Shown piece after piece: positions 34,612 to 44,173 of a stretch of 44,592 nt of DNA. This DNA comes from an uncultured Clostridia bacterium (GTDB lineage: Bacteria; Bacillota; Clostridia; Christensenellales; UBA1242). Each line of letters begins with the position of its first letter. Position 1 is the stretch's first letter. The notes beneath the pieces are model-generated. The model did not search any database. It had not been told where the DNA came from and saw only the letters and a program-made list of their open reading frames with translations. The translations under genes were made by a program, and so were the position numbers. The stretch spans positions 1 through 44,592 of the forward strand of contig CALWOU010000010.1 of NCBI GenBank assembly GCA_944383245.1, given 5' to 3'.

Positions 34612-35487
34612 ATGAAGTTTTTATACAAATTAGAAAGCATTGACTACGATTTTATAGATATAAATTCAGAGCATACAATTTTATTTTTGCACGGTTGGGG
34701 CGGAGATAAAAATTCGTTTTTGCAGTCAATTAATCTTCTTAAAAATCAATTTAATGTTTTTAGCTTAACCTTGCCAACGATAAAAGAAACAAACGAAGTT
34801 TGGTCGCTATTTGATTACACCGAACTAATACAAAACATATTAAAACTACACAACATTAATTCTGTTATAATAGTTTGCCATAGTTTTGGTTTTAGAGTTG
34901 CGTGTTTGCTAAACGGAATTATAAACATTGAAAAAATTGTTGTGACAGGTGGTGCTGGACTAAAGAAAAAAAGTATATTAAAAAGAATCGAAAATCAGAA
35001 TAATGTTATACTTTTAAAGCAAATTAGATTTTCATATTTGTATACTAAAATTGCAAGTAAAGACTACAATGAACTATCTAAAAATAATAAGCAAACATTT
35101 AAAAATGTTGTGAACACTATAAACAATAATTTGATTGTTTTTAATTGCCCGATTTTGCTGTTTTGGGGAAGAATTGACACACCAACACCAATATGGATGG
35201 CAAGAAAAATCTATAGAAAAAATGCAATATTTCATAATAAAAAATTTATAAAAAATTTAAAAAATAATAAAAATTTTATAAAAAATTCAACAAAATTTGA
35301 TAAAAATAGCGAAAAAACAAAAATTTTTAATAAAAATGAGCAAAAATTAAACAAAAATAATGCCTGTATTATCAAAACAAATAAAGACAAAAAAGTAAAA
35401 TTAATTATTACAAATAGCGACCATTTTGCATATATAAATATGAGTAGTTTATTTAATAATGAATTATTGAAATTTTTAAAGGAGTGA
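34612..35487 (+). CDS. Alpha/beta-hydrolase with a Lys/Asn-rich insertion
   Basis: Product of 291 aa. HGWGGD (27-32) is the oxyanion region. The nucleophile Ser91 is in VCHSFGFR, where Cys replaces the first Gly of GxSxG. Asp near 188 (FWGRIDTPTP) and His271 (NSDHFAY) complete the triad. Between Asp and His lies an insertion of about 55 residues (203-257) made almost only of Lys, Asn, Phe and Ile, encoded by (AAAAATTT)-like DNA. Apparently leaderless: CATATAAT lies just before the ATG. It is coupled to the MurF-like gene downstream. The divergent gap 34382-34601 is AT-rich without features. Confidence 0.72.
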   Translation: MKFLYKLESIDYDFIDINSEHTILFLHGWGGDKNSFLQSINLLKNQFNVFSLTLPTIKETNEVWSLFDYTELIQNILKLHNINSVIIVCHSFGFRVACLLNGIINIEKIVVTGGAGLKKKSILKRIENQNNVILLKQIRFSYLYTKIASKDYNELSKNNKQTFKNVVNTINNNLIVFNCPILLFWGRIDTPTPIWMARKIYRKNAIFHNKKFIKNLKNNKNFIKNSTKFDKNSEKTKIFNKNEQKLNKNNACIIKTNKDKKVKLIITNSDHFAYINMSSLFNNELLKFLKE

Positions 35488-35489
35488 AT

Positions 35490-37262
35490 ATGCAATCCTT
35501 CCTTTTATCTATTAATGCATTAACCACATTTGTAATAATTTTTAATGTTGCGTTGTGTTTATTAAATATAATAAATGTAAAAAAATATCTGCATATTTTT
35601 CAGTTAAAGGACTATTCATCTTCGAGATACATAAAACACATATTCAAAAAACAAATCTACTACATTTTAACTAACATTTTTTTATTAATTTTAAATTTGC
35701 TTATCACAAATGAAATTTTATTATTAATATCTGCAATTGCACTTTTAATTATAAATTTTCTATTTAATTACAAACTTATAGAAACGAACAAAACACCAAT
35801 AAAATACACAAAGAAATTTATTCGATTGTTAATTTTATCAATACTGCTAATTATTGTTGTTTCGTTTATTCCAAAGTCTATCTTATATATAAATTTGTTC
35901 ACAATAATTGTTCCAATACTCTCAAAATTTTTAAATGTGTACGACATTATAAAAAATAAATATTACATTAACAAAGCGAAAGAAAAATTGAGTTTAAATA
36001 AAACCAAAGTAATAGCAATAACAGGAAGCAATGGTAAAACTAGTGTTAAAAATATTTTAGAAAAAATGTTATCGAAAAAATACAAAGTTTGTGCCACTCC
36101 AAAAAGTTACAACACACCTATAGGAATAGCAAAGTTCATTAACGAAGATTTAAATAACGATTGCGATTATTTAATTTTGGAATATGGAGCAAGAAGGCAG
36201 GGAGACATAAGAAAATTATGCAAACTATTCGGCGCGAATTTTGGAATAATCACAACAGTAGCACCTCAACATCTTGAAACATTTAAAACTATTGAAAATG
36301 TGTTTAAAGAAAAGAGGGAACTTAGTAAATTCTTATCGTCAGGTTATTGTGTTTTTAATCTTGACAATTTACACACTTATAGAATGTTCGAGCAAAGAGA
36401 AAACAATAAAATTGGTGTTTCTATTTATCAAAAGTGCGATATATATGCAGAAAAAATTAAAATAATAAATTTTTTAACTCATTTTAATTTACATATTTAT
36501 AATAAATCATATCAAGTTGAAACTTGCTTGCTCGGTCGCCATAATGTGTTAAACATTTTGCTTGCAACAGCCATAGCAAAGAAACTAAATGTTGAAGATA
36601 GTGATATTATTGACACAATAAAAAATCTACAATTTGTGCCTCATAGATTGGAACTCATAAAATCAAACATTTATATTTTAGATGATAGTTATAACTGCTC
36701 GCTAATTAGTGCAAAAGAGTCGATAAATGTATTAAATGAAATCTCTAAAGACTTAAAAAGAGTTGAAAAAAGATTAAACAAAAAAACTAATTTAGGGTTA
36801 GATAATTATAATTTTATAAAATCAAATTCAAACGCAAATTTAGAAAAAAATTTAAAAAATTTAAAAAATTCCACAAAAAACGACGAAAAAATCGCAAAAA
36901 TTAGTGAAAAAACTAAAAATTTAAAAAATTTTTCTAATATTTTAAATAAATCTAATGTAAACACTGATAATCAAAATAAAAAATTTAAACGTGTGATTTG
37001 CACTCCTGGAATAATTGAAGGTGGCAAATTTGAGTACGTATTAAATTTTAATTTGGGGAAGTTATGCGCTAAGTCTGATGAAGTTATCATAGTCGGTGAG
37101 TATAACAAAAATGCAATTTATTCTGGATTAAAGTCGGCACAATATATTGATGAAAATATTATATTTTGCAAAACTTTAGAGAATGCAAAAGAATATTTTA
37201 AGCATATAAATAGTGGCGACATTTTGCTCTTATTAAATGACTTGCCGGATGATTATAAATAG
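35490..37262 (+). CDS. Membrane-anchored MurF-like Mur ligase
   Basis: Product of 590 aa. The first 150 residues hold about four hydrophobic segments (about 6-28, 55-75, 75-95, 110-148) in place of the UDP-binding domain of MurF. The Mur-ligase ATP domain follows: ITGSNGKTS (177-185), EYGARRQGDI (231-240), and GRHNVLNILLA near 350. The C-terminal domain starts VPHRLELI...LDDSYNC (about 384-402). A Lys/Asn-rich low-complexity insertion occupies about 422-498. It most resembles D-Ala-D-Ala-adding enzymes (MurF) and faces ddl on the other strand. AAAGGAG precedes ATG 35490; GTG 35484 is an alternative. Confidence 0.8.
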   Translation: MQSFLLSINALTTFVIIFNVALCLLNIINVKKYLHIFQLKDYSSSRYIKHIFKKQIYYILTNIFLLILNLLITNEILLLISAIALLIINFLFNYKLIETNKTPIKYTKKFIRLLILSILLIIVVSFIPKSILYINLFTIIVPILSKFLNVYDIIKNKYYINKAKEKLSLNKTKVIAITGSNGKTSVKNILEKMLSKKYKVCATPKSYNTPIGIAKFINEDLNNDCDYLILEYGARRQGDIRKLCKLFGANFGIITTVAPQHLETFKTIENVFKEKRELSKFLSSGYCVFNLDNLHTYRMFEQRENNKIGVSIYQKCDIYAEKIKIINFLTHFNLHIYNKSYQVETCLLGRHNVLNILLATAIAKKLNVEDSDIIDTIKNLQFVPHRLELIKSNIYILDDSYNCSLISAKESINVLNEISKDLKRVEKRLNKKTNLGLDNYNFIKSNSNANLEKNLKNLKNSTKNDEKIAKISEKTKNLKNFSNILNKSNVNTDNQNKKFKRVICTPGIIEGGKFEYVLNFNLGKLCAKSDEVIIVGEYNKNAIYSGLKSAQYIDENIIFCKTLENAKEYFKHINSGDILLLLNDLPDDYK

Positions 37263-37414
37263 TATAAATAGTCACAATAAGTTATCGTTAAGAAATATTG
37301 AAGTTTTGTATATTACTTATCAATGTTGTGATTTGCAAACCCGCTATTAAATTTTTATGATTATAAATAATAAAGCGAGTGAATACATTAGCTATTAATA
37401 AAAGGAGAAAATTT

Positions 37415-37801
37415 ATGGATAGATTAAATGATTACATTTTAGAAAAATTATCTGAGGCTCAAAACAAAAGTGAAAAAGAAATTGAAAGAACAAAAAAATC
37501 CTTAGAAAAACTTAAAATTCTTGCAAAAAGAGGAAATGAAGTAATTGATGAAAATTTAGTTTCAGATTGGATTGATTCAATCATTATCGCAAACGATTTA
37601 TATTGCCTAAATGAATTAGAAGACGCACTTATAATTATTGAAAACTTAAATAAAGGCAACTTAGATAAAGCGGATGAAATATTTAACAAAGAAAGAGGCA
37701 AACTCTCTTGCTCAATAATGATGACACTTATATCAAAGTTTTCAAAAAACTCCCACCTATTAATAAAAAAACCATCCTCGGATTTAACACAAACCAATTA
37801 A
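37415..37801 (+). CDS. Small helical protein of unknown function
   Basis: Product of 128 aa, charged and predicted all-helical. An N-terminal coiled coil (about 5-38, many Lys/Glu) is followed by paired helices around ELEDALIIIENLNKGNLDKADEIF, which resembles a TPR-like hairpin. No signal or membrane segment. I start at ATG 37415 because AAAGGAG lies 9 nt upstream; an upstream ATG at 37379 lacks a site. It is monocistronic. Family not recognised. Confidence 0.6.
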   Translation: MDRLNDYILEKLSEAQNKSEKEIERTKKSLEKLKILAKRGNEVIDENLVSDWIDSIIIANDLYCLNELEDALIIIENLNKGNLDKADEIFNKERGKLSCSIMMTLISKFSKNSHLLIKKPSSDLTQTN

Positions 37802-37880
37802 TAATTGCCAAATTGTAATTTAACTAAAAATTAATACTGCTTGTTAAAAATATGATTTATATTTTTTACATAGTTTTTTA

Positions 37881-37908
37881 TTGACAAATTATAATTTTAT
37901 ATTAAAAT
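37881..37908 (+). promoter_or_regulatory. Promoter of the HAD phosphatase gene
   Basis: TTGACA (37881-37886), 16 nt, TAAAAT (37903-37908). A leader of about 11 nt follows, with AAGGAA before the ATG. Confidence 0.7.
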
Positions 37909-37925
37909 GACTATAAGGAAAGATT

Positions 37926-38618
37926 ATGAAAGCAGTAGTTTTTGATTTTGACGGAACATTAACAAAAAGTCGAAAGGGTAGTAATTGTTGGTATGAAGTA
38001 TGGAAGTATATCAATGACTTGGCTTATGATGATTTTTTATATGGCAAGTATAAACGTAAAGAAATTGATGACGTAGAATGGTTTAAACTTATTTTTAAAA
38101 GATATAAAGAAAAGGATGTTCGCAGAGAATATTTACATAACATTTCAAAAGGTATTGAACTTTTGCCGGGGACTTATGAAACATTAAAATGTCTTAACAA
38201 TAACGGAATTAAAATATTCATTTTATCAGGTGGAATAAGGCAAATTATTGATGACATTTTACAAAGAGAAAGTGTAAATAAGTTTATCACTTCTATAGAA
38301 ACTTACGATCTAATATTCGATAATAAAGGGAAATTAATTGATTATAAACGACCAAATCTTCATAACCCTGAAAATAAAAATGAATATATTGATCTTATAA
38401 AAAAACAATATAATTTAAAAAGTAGCGAGATACTTTTTATTGGCAATGGAGCAAACGATGAAACTGTTTATTTAAGCGGTGCAAAAACACTATGTATTAA
38501 CCCAGATGATGCAGATATATCCAACAAAAAAGTTTGGCATTATGGTATTGAAAATTGTGAAAACTTAACTCAAATACTTAAATACTGCGACATATCAAAT
38601 AATAAAATAAGTTTATAA
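37926..38618 (+). CDS. HAD-superfamily phosphatase (PSPase-like, HAD-IB)
   Basis: Product of 230 aa. Motif I is DFDGTLT (nucleophile Asp7, acid/base Asp9), motif II is ILSGG, and motif IV is GNGANDE. A helical cap follows motif I, as in phosphoserine-phosphatase-like enzymes. The fourth-motif spacing fits a soluble small-molecule phosphatase; the substrate is unknown. Single gene with its own promoter and terminator. Confidence 0.85.
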   Translation: MKAVVFDFDGTLTKSRKGSNCWYEVWKYINDLAYDDFLYGKYKRKEIDDVEWFKLIFKRYKEKDVRREYLHNISKGIELLPGTYETLKCLNNNGIKIFILSGGIRQIIDDILQRESVNKFITSIETYDLIFDNKGKLIDYKRPNLHNPENKNEYIDLIKKQYNLKSSEILFIGNGANDETVYLSGAKTLCINPDDADISNKKVWHYGIENCENLTQILKYCDISNNKISL

Positions 38619-38636
38619 AATTTTAAGATATTACGA

Positions 38637-38690
38637 AAAGAACTTTATAAAAGCGAGATAACTTTTTATTTTAAAGTTCTTTTTTATTTT
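38637..38690 (+). terminator. Terminator after the HAD gene
   Basis: AAAGAACTTTA (38637-38647) pairs with TAAAGTTCTTT (38672-38682), and T-rich sequence follows. The remaining gap to the gyrB promoter (38691-38845) is AT-rich without features. Confidence 0.75.
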
Positions 38691-38845
38691 TTATAATTTA
38701 AATTTATAGGATACATTTTGTTTTTATTTTTATATTTAAAAGCAAATTTGGTTTTATAAAAAGTTAGTTTATTTTGAAATGAGTTCTGTGGTGGGCACTT
38801 CATTTTTTTAAACTTTTTTTGTTTTTTAAAATCATCAAAATAAAT

Positions 38846-38874
38846 TTGCATTACATTTTATTTTTTGGTATAAT
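38846..38874 (+). promoter_or_regulatory. Promoter of the gyrB-gyrA pair
   Basis: TTGCAT (38846-38851), 17 nt, extended -10 TGG-TATAAT (38869-38874). The leader of about 33 nt ends with AGAGGT before the ATG. Confidence 0.82.
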
Positions 38875-38913
38875 TTTTGTTGGATTTATAAAAAATTAGA
38901 TATAGAGGTAAAA

Positions 38914-40875
38914 ATGGCTAACAATTATGATTCAAAAGATTTAATAGTATTAGAGGGGTTAGATGCAGTTAGAATGCGTCCAGGTATGTATATTGGAACA
39001 ACCGGTCCAAAAGGATTGCATCATCTTCTCTGGGAAATTATAGATAACGCGGTGGATGAGGTCGCAAACGGATATGGAAACAAAATTGAAATAACCCTGC
39101 ATAAGGACGGAACAGCCTCAGTTCAAGATAATGGTAGAGGTATTCCTGTTAGCCCGCATCCAAAACTAAAAATAAGCGGTGTTGAGGTTGTTTTCACTCA
39201 ACTTCACGCAGGCGGTAAGTTTGGCGATAATAATTACAAATACTCAGGCGGACTTCACGGCGTTGGCGCATCGGTTACAAACGCATTGTCAAGATATTTA
39301 GAGGTTACAGTTTGCAAAGACGGAAAAAAGTATTTTGCTAAGTTTGAGTCAATCGAAAAGAATGGGAAAATTAAAAGCGGTGTGCCTGTTGAACATCTTC
39401 ACGAGGTCGGAAACACAAAAGAGAGCGGAACGTATGTAAGATTTTTGCCAGATGATAGAGTGTTTAAAGACATTCGTTTTGATTATGACATTGTGCAAGA
39501 AAGGTTAAAAGAAACCGCATTTTTAAATAAAGGACTTCATATTGAACTTATCGATGAGCGCACCAACAAGCGCGAAACACTTTGCTACGAGGGCGGAATT
39601 AAAGATTATGTAACCAGCCTAACTATGGATAGGCGCCCACTTTTCGTGCCTCCAATCTATATTGAAAACGAGGTTGAAGATACATATGTTACACTTGCAA
39701 TGCAGTATGTGGACAACTATAATGAGAACATATTTAGTTATGTAAATAACATTCCAACTCCAGAGGGCGGAACGCACGAAGTAGGCTTTAAAACAGCGCT
39801 AACAAAAGTGCTAAACGATTTTGCTAAAAAGCACAATTTAATAAAGGAAAAGGACGTTGCGTTTATTGGCGACGATTTCCGTGAAGGACTTGTTGCAGTG
39901 CTTTCAATCAAAATGAAAAACGTGCAATTTGAAGGTCAAACTAAAACAAAATTAGGCAACGTTGAAGCGCGTGCACGTGTTGAGCAAGTTTGTAGCCAAG
40001 GACTAACCGAATTTTTTAACACCAAGAAAAATGAAAATATAGGAAACATTATAATTGAAAAAGCAAAGGGTGCAGCGCGTGTTAGAGCAGCAGCAAAACG
40101 CGCAAAAGATTTAACAAGGGCAAAAAACTCAATTGAAGGCAGTATGTTAATTGGAAAACTTGCCTCTTGCACAAGTAGAAACCCAGATATAAACGAAATA
40201 TTTATTGTTGAAGGTGACTCGGCGGGCGGAACAGCAAAACAAGGTCGCGATAGGTATTTTCAAGCGATTTTGCCACTTAGAGGAAAACCGCTAAACAGCG
40301 AGAAAAAGCGCATTGATCAAGTGCTTGCAAACGAGGAAATCCGCACAATAATTGGCGCAATCGGCACGGGTATTGGCGAGGATTTTAAACTTGAAAATTT
40401 AAAATACAACAAAATTATTATTCTTTCTGATGCTGACCAAGACGGTATGCACATCAGATGTATTCTTTTAACATTCTTCTTTAGGTATATGCGCCCATTA
40501 ATTACAAACGGAAACATTTATTGTGGTATGCCACCGCTATATAAGGTTAAAACAAAAGATAAAGAAGTGTATTGTTACACAGACGAAGAGTTAGCAGAAG
40601 TAACAAACAGTTTGAAAAATAAAAATTACACTTTGCAACGATACAAAGGTTTAGGCGAAATGTCCACCGAACAATTATGGTCAACCACAATGGACCCAAG
40701 CAAGCGAAATTTAATCCGAGTAACACTTGAAGATGTTATGCAAGCAGATAAAGAAATAACTTTGTGGATGGGCGATGATGTTGCACCAAGAAAAGACTAC
40801 ATTAACAAATACGCGAACTTTAATAAAATCGATACATTTGATAAAAAATTAGAAGACGAGGACAAGAATGAGTGA
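38914..40875 (+). CDS. gyrB: Type IIA topoisomerase ATPase subunit (GyrB/ParE family)
   Basis: Product of 653 aa. The GHKL ATPase has [27 protein letters not shown] and [10 protein letters not shown]. The transducer follows. The Toprim domain shows [16 protein letters not shown] (Glu at about 433) and [12 protein letters not shown] (about 503), then [13 protein letters not shown]. The short length and lack of the Gram-negative insert are normal for Firmicutes. It overlaps the A-subunit gene by 8 bp. Whether it is gyrase or topoisomerase IV cannot be decided without the other pair; the symbol is a best guess. Confidence 0.88.
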   Translation: MANNYDSKDLIVLEGLDAVRMRPGMYIGTTGPKGLHHLLWEIIDNAVDEVANGYGNKIEITLHKDGTASVQDNGRGIPVSPHPKLKISGVEVVFTQLHAGGKFGDNNYKYSGGLHGVGASVTNALSRYLEVTVCKDGKKYFAKFESIEKNGKIKSGVPVEHLHEVGNTKESGTYVRFLPDDRVFKDIRFDYDIVQERLKETAFLNKGLHIELIDERTNKRETLCYEGGIKDYVTSLTMDRRPLFVPPIYIENEVEDTYVTLAMQYVDNYNENIFSYVNNIPTPEGGTHEVGFKTALTKVLNDFAKKHNLIKEKDVAFIGDDFREGLVAVLSIKMKNVQFEGQTKTKLGNVEARARVEQVCSQGLTEFFNTKKNENIGNIIIEKAKGAARVRAAAKRAKDLTRAKNSIEGSMLIGKLASCTSRNPDINEIFIVEGDSAGGTAKQGRDRYFQAILPLRGKPLNSEKKRIDQVLANEEIRTIIGAIGTGIGEDFKLENLKYNKIIILSDADQDGMHIRCILLTFFFRYMRPLITNGNIYCGMPPLYKVKTKDKEVYCYTDEELAEVTNSLKNKNYTLQRYKGLGEMSTEQLWSTTMDPSKRNLIRVTLEDVMQADKEITLWMGDDVAPRKDYINKYANFNKIDTFDKKLEDEDKNE

Positions 40876-43309
40876 TAAAAAAGATAAAGTAGAGGAAATG
40901 TTAAACGCGCCAAAAGGTGGTCATCTATTTGAAAAGACGGTTGAAGAGGTTATGTCCACTTCAATGCTACCTTATAGCGAATATGTTATTATGGATAGAG
41001 CGCTTCCGCGCGTTGAGGACGGATTGAAACCTGTTCAAAGGCGTATTTTATATGATATGCTTGAGTTAGGAGTCACCCCAGATAAGGAACACAAGAAATC
41101 CGCGCGTATTGTGGGTGACACATTAGGTAAATTCCACCCGCACGGAGATAGCAGTGTGTATGGTGCGCTAGTTCGTATGGCACAAGATTTTGTTATGGGC
41201 GAGGTGCTTGTTGAAGGGCAAGGTAACTTTGGTTCAATCGATGGCGACCCAGCAGCGGCAATGCGTTACACTGAAGTTCGACTTAGCCCACTTGCCTTAG
41301 AACTTATGCGCGACTTGGATAAGGACACTGTCAATTTCAGTTTCAATTTCGACGATAGCATTAAAGAACCAGATTATTTAACAGGAAGATTTCCAAATTT
41401 GTTTGTAAATGGTGCGTCTGGAATTGCAGTGGGCCTTGCAACTAATATTCCAACTCACAACCTAGGCGAGATGATTGACGGGTGCGTGGCATATATTGAC
41501 AATCCAAACATTAGCCTAAATGATATGCTAAAAATTGTGAAAGGTCCAGACTTTCCAACAGGCGCAATCATATCTAGGTCAAACGATATGGTGGATGCGT
41601 ACGCAACAGGCAGAGGAAAGGTCGCAATGCGCGCGCGTTTCCATTTTGAGGATGATAAAGGCGGAAAAACTAAAATCGTTATAACTGAACTACCTTATCA
41701 AGTGAATAAGGCGGAGTTTTTGAAATCGGTTGGCGCATTAAAAGAAAAAATGAAAGATGAACTTGCCGATATCTGCGATATTTTAGATGAATCAGATAAA
41801 ACGGGTAACCGCGCGGTCATAGTTGTTAAAAAAGAGGCAGATATTGATAATATTATTGCAATTTTATTAAAACACACAGATATGCAACTCAATTTTAACT
41901 ATAACGTGGTGGCAATTGCAGACGGAAGCCCAAAACAACTTGGCTTGCTCGATTATTTGAGTTATTACACTCGTTTCCAGCGCGATGTGATTGTAAGGCG
42001 CACCAAATTTGATTTAGAGCGAGCAAAAGCGCGCGCACATATTTTAGAAGGTTTGGTTATTGCAATTGCAAACATTGATGAGGTTATTAGAATAATAAAA
42101 TCATCAAAATCCACCGTTGAAGCAAAAAATCGCTTAATGGAAAGGTTTAAATTCACAGAAATGCAAACGCAAGCCATACTTGATATGCGTCTAAGTAGAT
42201 TAACCAACCTAGAAACTGAAAAGTTGCAACAAGAACTAGCCGAACTAAGAAAATTAATAATCGAATTAGAGGCAATTCTTGCTAGCGAGAAAAAGCAGTA
42301 CGCGGTTGTTAAAAAAGAGTTGTTGGAGATTAAATCTAAGTATGCACGTCCAAGAAAAACTGAGATTGTTGATAGTTTTGATAATTATGATATAACTCCT
42401 ATTGAAAAATTGTTAGATACTGAGTGCGCGGTGGCGGTAACAAATGACGGACTGCGACTTAAAACACTTGATTTAAAGCAAATTCAAACTGCAAATCCTA
42501 AATTTACATATGAAAATATTTATCCACTTCATAAATTTATGGTGCACACGTCAACAAATAGCAATGTTATGATATTCACTAACTTTGGTAATTTCTTTAA
42601 AGTTGCCGTTCGAGATATTCCAACTGCTAAATTTGTGCAAAAGGGTACAGCGTTTAGCCAAATCACACACGCAGAAGCAAAAGAAAAGATAGTTGGAATA
42701 TTTGATGAAAAAGAATTATCTGAATGCGAAGAATTAATTATGACTACGCTAGACGGTTACATTAAGCGTTGCGACACAAGCGAATTTGCAACCTTAAAAT
42801 CGGGCAGTTTAGCATTAAAACTAAAAGATTTTGACCGTGTTGTTTCCGTTCAAATCAATGACAATCTTCCAAGTGTTCTTATGGTTTCAAGTGACGGAAT
42901 GGCAGTTAATATGGAATATAAGTCTGTTCCAAAAACAAAACGCAACAGTGGTGGAGTGATTGGAATGAACTTAAATGATAAGGCAAAAGTTATTTTTGCT
43001 AGCCAAGTTAACACACTTGATAGAGTGCTAGTTTTATCTAAAGATAGTTATGCTAAAAAGTTTAGTTTAAGTGAAATTCCAATCGGTGCAAGAAATAGAA
43101 AAGGGTTGAAGATTATAACAGGTAAAGAAGAAATTTTTGCCATAATCTCGCCGGTTGTAACAGGCGATGTGGTTATTTTAGATAAGGACGGAAAAATTCA
43201 CACAATAGACGTAAATGACATTCCAATCCAATCTCGAACAACCGCTTGCAAACCACTATTCTCAAAAGCAAAAACCGAACCAAAAGAAGTTGGTCTATAT
43301 CTAAATTAA
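40868..43309 (+). CDS. gyrA: Type IIA topoisomerase breakage-reunion subunit (GyrA/ParC family)
   Basis: Product of 813 aa. The active-site Tyr134 is in [12 protein letters not shown]. The quinolone-pocket helix reads [18 protein letters not shown] (about 89-106), with Ser95 at the E. coli Ser83 position and Gly99 at the Asp87 position. The C-terminal beta-pinwheel is complete (about 500-813), but the QRRGGKG GyrA box appears as GARNRKG (about 739-745). A lost box is typical of ParC-like enzymes that do not wrap DNA, so it may act as topoisomerase IV. It is coupled to the B-subunit gene. Confidence 0.85.
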   Translation: MSDKKDKVEEMLNAPKGGHLFEKTVEEVMSTSMLPYSEYVIMDRALPRVEDGLKPVQRRILYDMLELGVTPDKEHKKSARIVGDTLGKFHPHGDSSVYGALVRMAQDFVMGEVLVEGQGNFGSIDGDPAAAMRYTEVRLSPLALELMRDLDKDTVNFSFNFDDSIKEPDYLTGRFPNLFVNGASGIAVGLATNIPTHNLGEMIDGCVAYIDNPNISLNDMLKIVKGPDFPTGAIISRSNDMVDAYATGRGKVAMRARFHFEDDKGGKTKIVITELPYQVNKAEFLKSVGALKEKMKDELADICDILDESDKTGNRAVIVVKKEADIDNIIAILLKHTDMQLNFNYNVVAIADGSPKQLGLLDYLSYYTRFQRDVIVRRTKFDLERAKARAHILEGLVIAIANIDEVIRIIKSSKSTVEAKNRLMERFKFTEMQTQAILDMRLSRLTNLETEKLQQELAELRKLIIELEAILASEKKQYAVVKKELLEIKSKYARPRKTEIVDSFDNYDITPIEKLLDTECAVAVTNDGLRLKTLDLKQIQTANPKFTYENIYPLHKFMVHTSTNSNVMIFTNFGNFFKVAVRDIPTAKFVQKGTAFSQITHAEAKEKIVGIFDEKELSECEELIMTTLDGYIKRCDTSEFATLKSGSLALKLKDFDRVVSVQINDNLPSVLMVSSDGMAVNMEYKSVPKTKRNSGGVIGMNLNDKAKVIFASQVNTLDRVLVLSKDSYAKKFSLSEIPIGARNRKGLKIITGKEEIFAIISPVVTGDVVILDKDGKIHTIDVNDIPIQSRTTACKPLFSKAKTEPKEVGLYLN

Positions 43310-43450
43310 CTTTATACCTTTAAAAATTTATCTATATTTCACTATCAAACTTAAAAAATCATTTATATAAATTATTTTTGTAAAGTGTGTGAATTAGATA
43401 AGTACGTCTAAAAAATATAATTTTCTGATAAAATTTATGGTGTATATAAG

Positions 43451-43483
43451 AAAAAATTCCACTTTCATTGTGGAATTTTTTGC
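43451..43483 (+). terminator. gyrA terminator
   Basis: AAATTCCAC pairs with GTGGAATTT around a TTTCATT loop, ending in TTTTTT. The gap 43484-43583 has nothing else recognisable. Confidence 0.88.
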
Positions 43484-43594
43484 AATTTTAAAAGTTGGTT
43501 AAATTTTACAAATTTTCAAGTAAATAAATTTTGAAACACAATAAAATTTCATAAAAACAGACAACTTTTTATAAATTCCGACATATTTTACAAT

Positions 43595-43942
43595 ATGGAA
43601 GCCTCTTTCCAAGAACTCAAAGCCAAGCAGGTCATAAACACGGTTGACGGAGTCTGTTTAGGTCATATAACAGACATTGTTTTTGACGTTGTTCAGGCGT
43701 GCACTCTTGGATTTGTCGTTCCGCAACCAAATCAGGGTTTTTGGAGCATTTTTAGAGGCGGTAGAGAACTATTTATTCCGTTTGACTGCGTTTGCAAAAT
43801 CGGCGTGGATGTTATTCTTGTTGAACTCTATGTTGACGAACCAAGCATTCAATCAAGGCAAAATAATCAAAAGAAATTCAATAAAAACGATAGAATAATC
43901 ACTCTAAACAACCCAAATTCAATAAACCGCACCGCAAAATAA
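43595..43942 (+). CDS. PRC-barrel protein of the YlmC/YmxH family
   Basis: Product of 115 aa. The PRC-barrel core is QELKAKQVINTVDGVCLGHITDIVFD, then GFVVPQPNQG and ELFIPFDCVCKIGVDVILVEL, as in the sporulation-associated YlmC/YmxH group. The C-terminal 30 residues are Asn/Lys-rich tail. There is no SD; TATTTT ends 5 nt before the ATG, another leaderless candidate. The role is not established. Confidence 0.82.
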   Translation: MEASFQELKAKQVINTVDGVCLGHITDIVFDVVQACTLGFVVPQPNQGFWSIFRGGRELFIPFDCVCKIGVDVILVELYVDEPSIQSRQNNQKKFNKNDRIITLNNPNSINRTAK

Positions 43943-43956
43943 ATTGCGGTTTTTTA
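43931..43956 (+). terminator. Terminator of the PRC-barrel gene
   Basis: ACCGCA (43931-43936) pairs with TGCGGT (43945-43950), then six T. The stop codon (43940-43942) is inside the loop. Confidence 0.8.
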
Positions 43957-43987
43957 TATAAATGTAAAAATTGCTAGTTTTTAAAAA

Positions 43988-44012
43988 ACGTTTTGCAAAT
44001 ATCACAAAACGT
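43988..44012. repeat. Inverted repeat upstream of nrdR
   Basis: ACGTTTTG (43988-43995) and CAAAACGT (44005-44012) form 8-bp arms separated by 9 nt, about 105 bp upstream of the nrdR -35. No T run follows, so it is more like a protein-binding site than a terminator. It does not match the NrdR box as I know it. The rest of 43957-44116 is AT-rich. Confidence 0.4.
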
Positions 44013-44116
44013 AAAACAATATTGTCAATTTAATAGTTGTATAAATTTTATAAATAAAATAAGCAAAAATTAAATGTAGATTTTGAAAAATTTGTCGAAT
44101 TTGTGCGTAAAAAAGT

Positions 44117-44145
44117 TTGGTAAAAATTTTATTTTGTGATATAAT
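44117..44145 (+). promoter_or_regulatory. nrdR promoter
   Basis: TTGGTA (44117-44122), 17 nt, extended -10 TGA-TATAAT (44140-44145). The leader of about 22 nt carries AAGGAG. Confidence 0.82.
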
Positions 44146-44173
44146 ACATTCATATTGGTTATAAGGAGAAATT

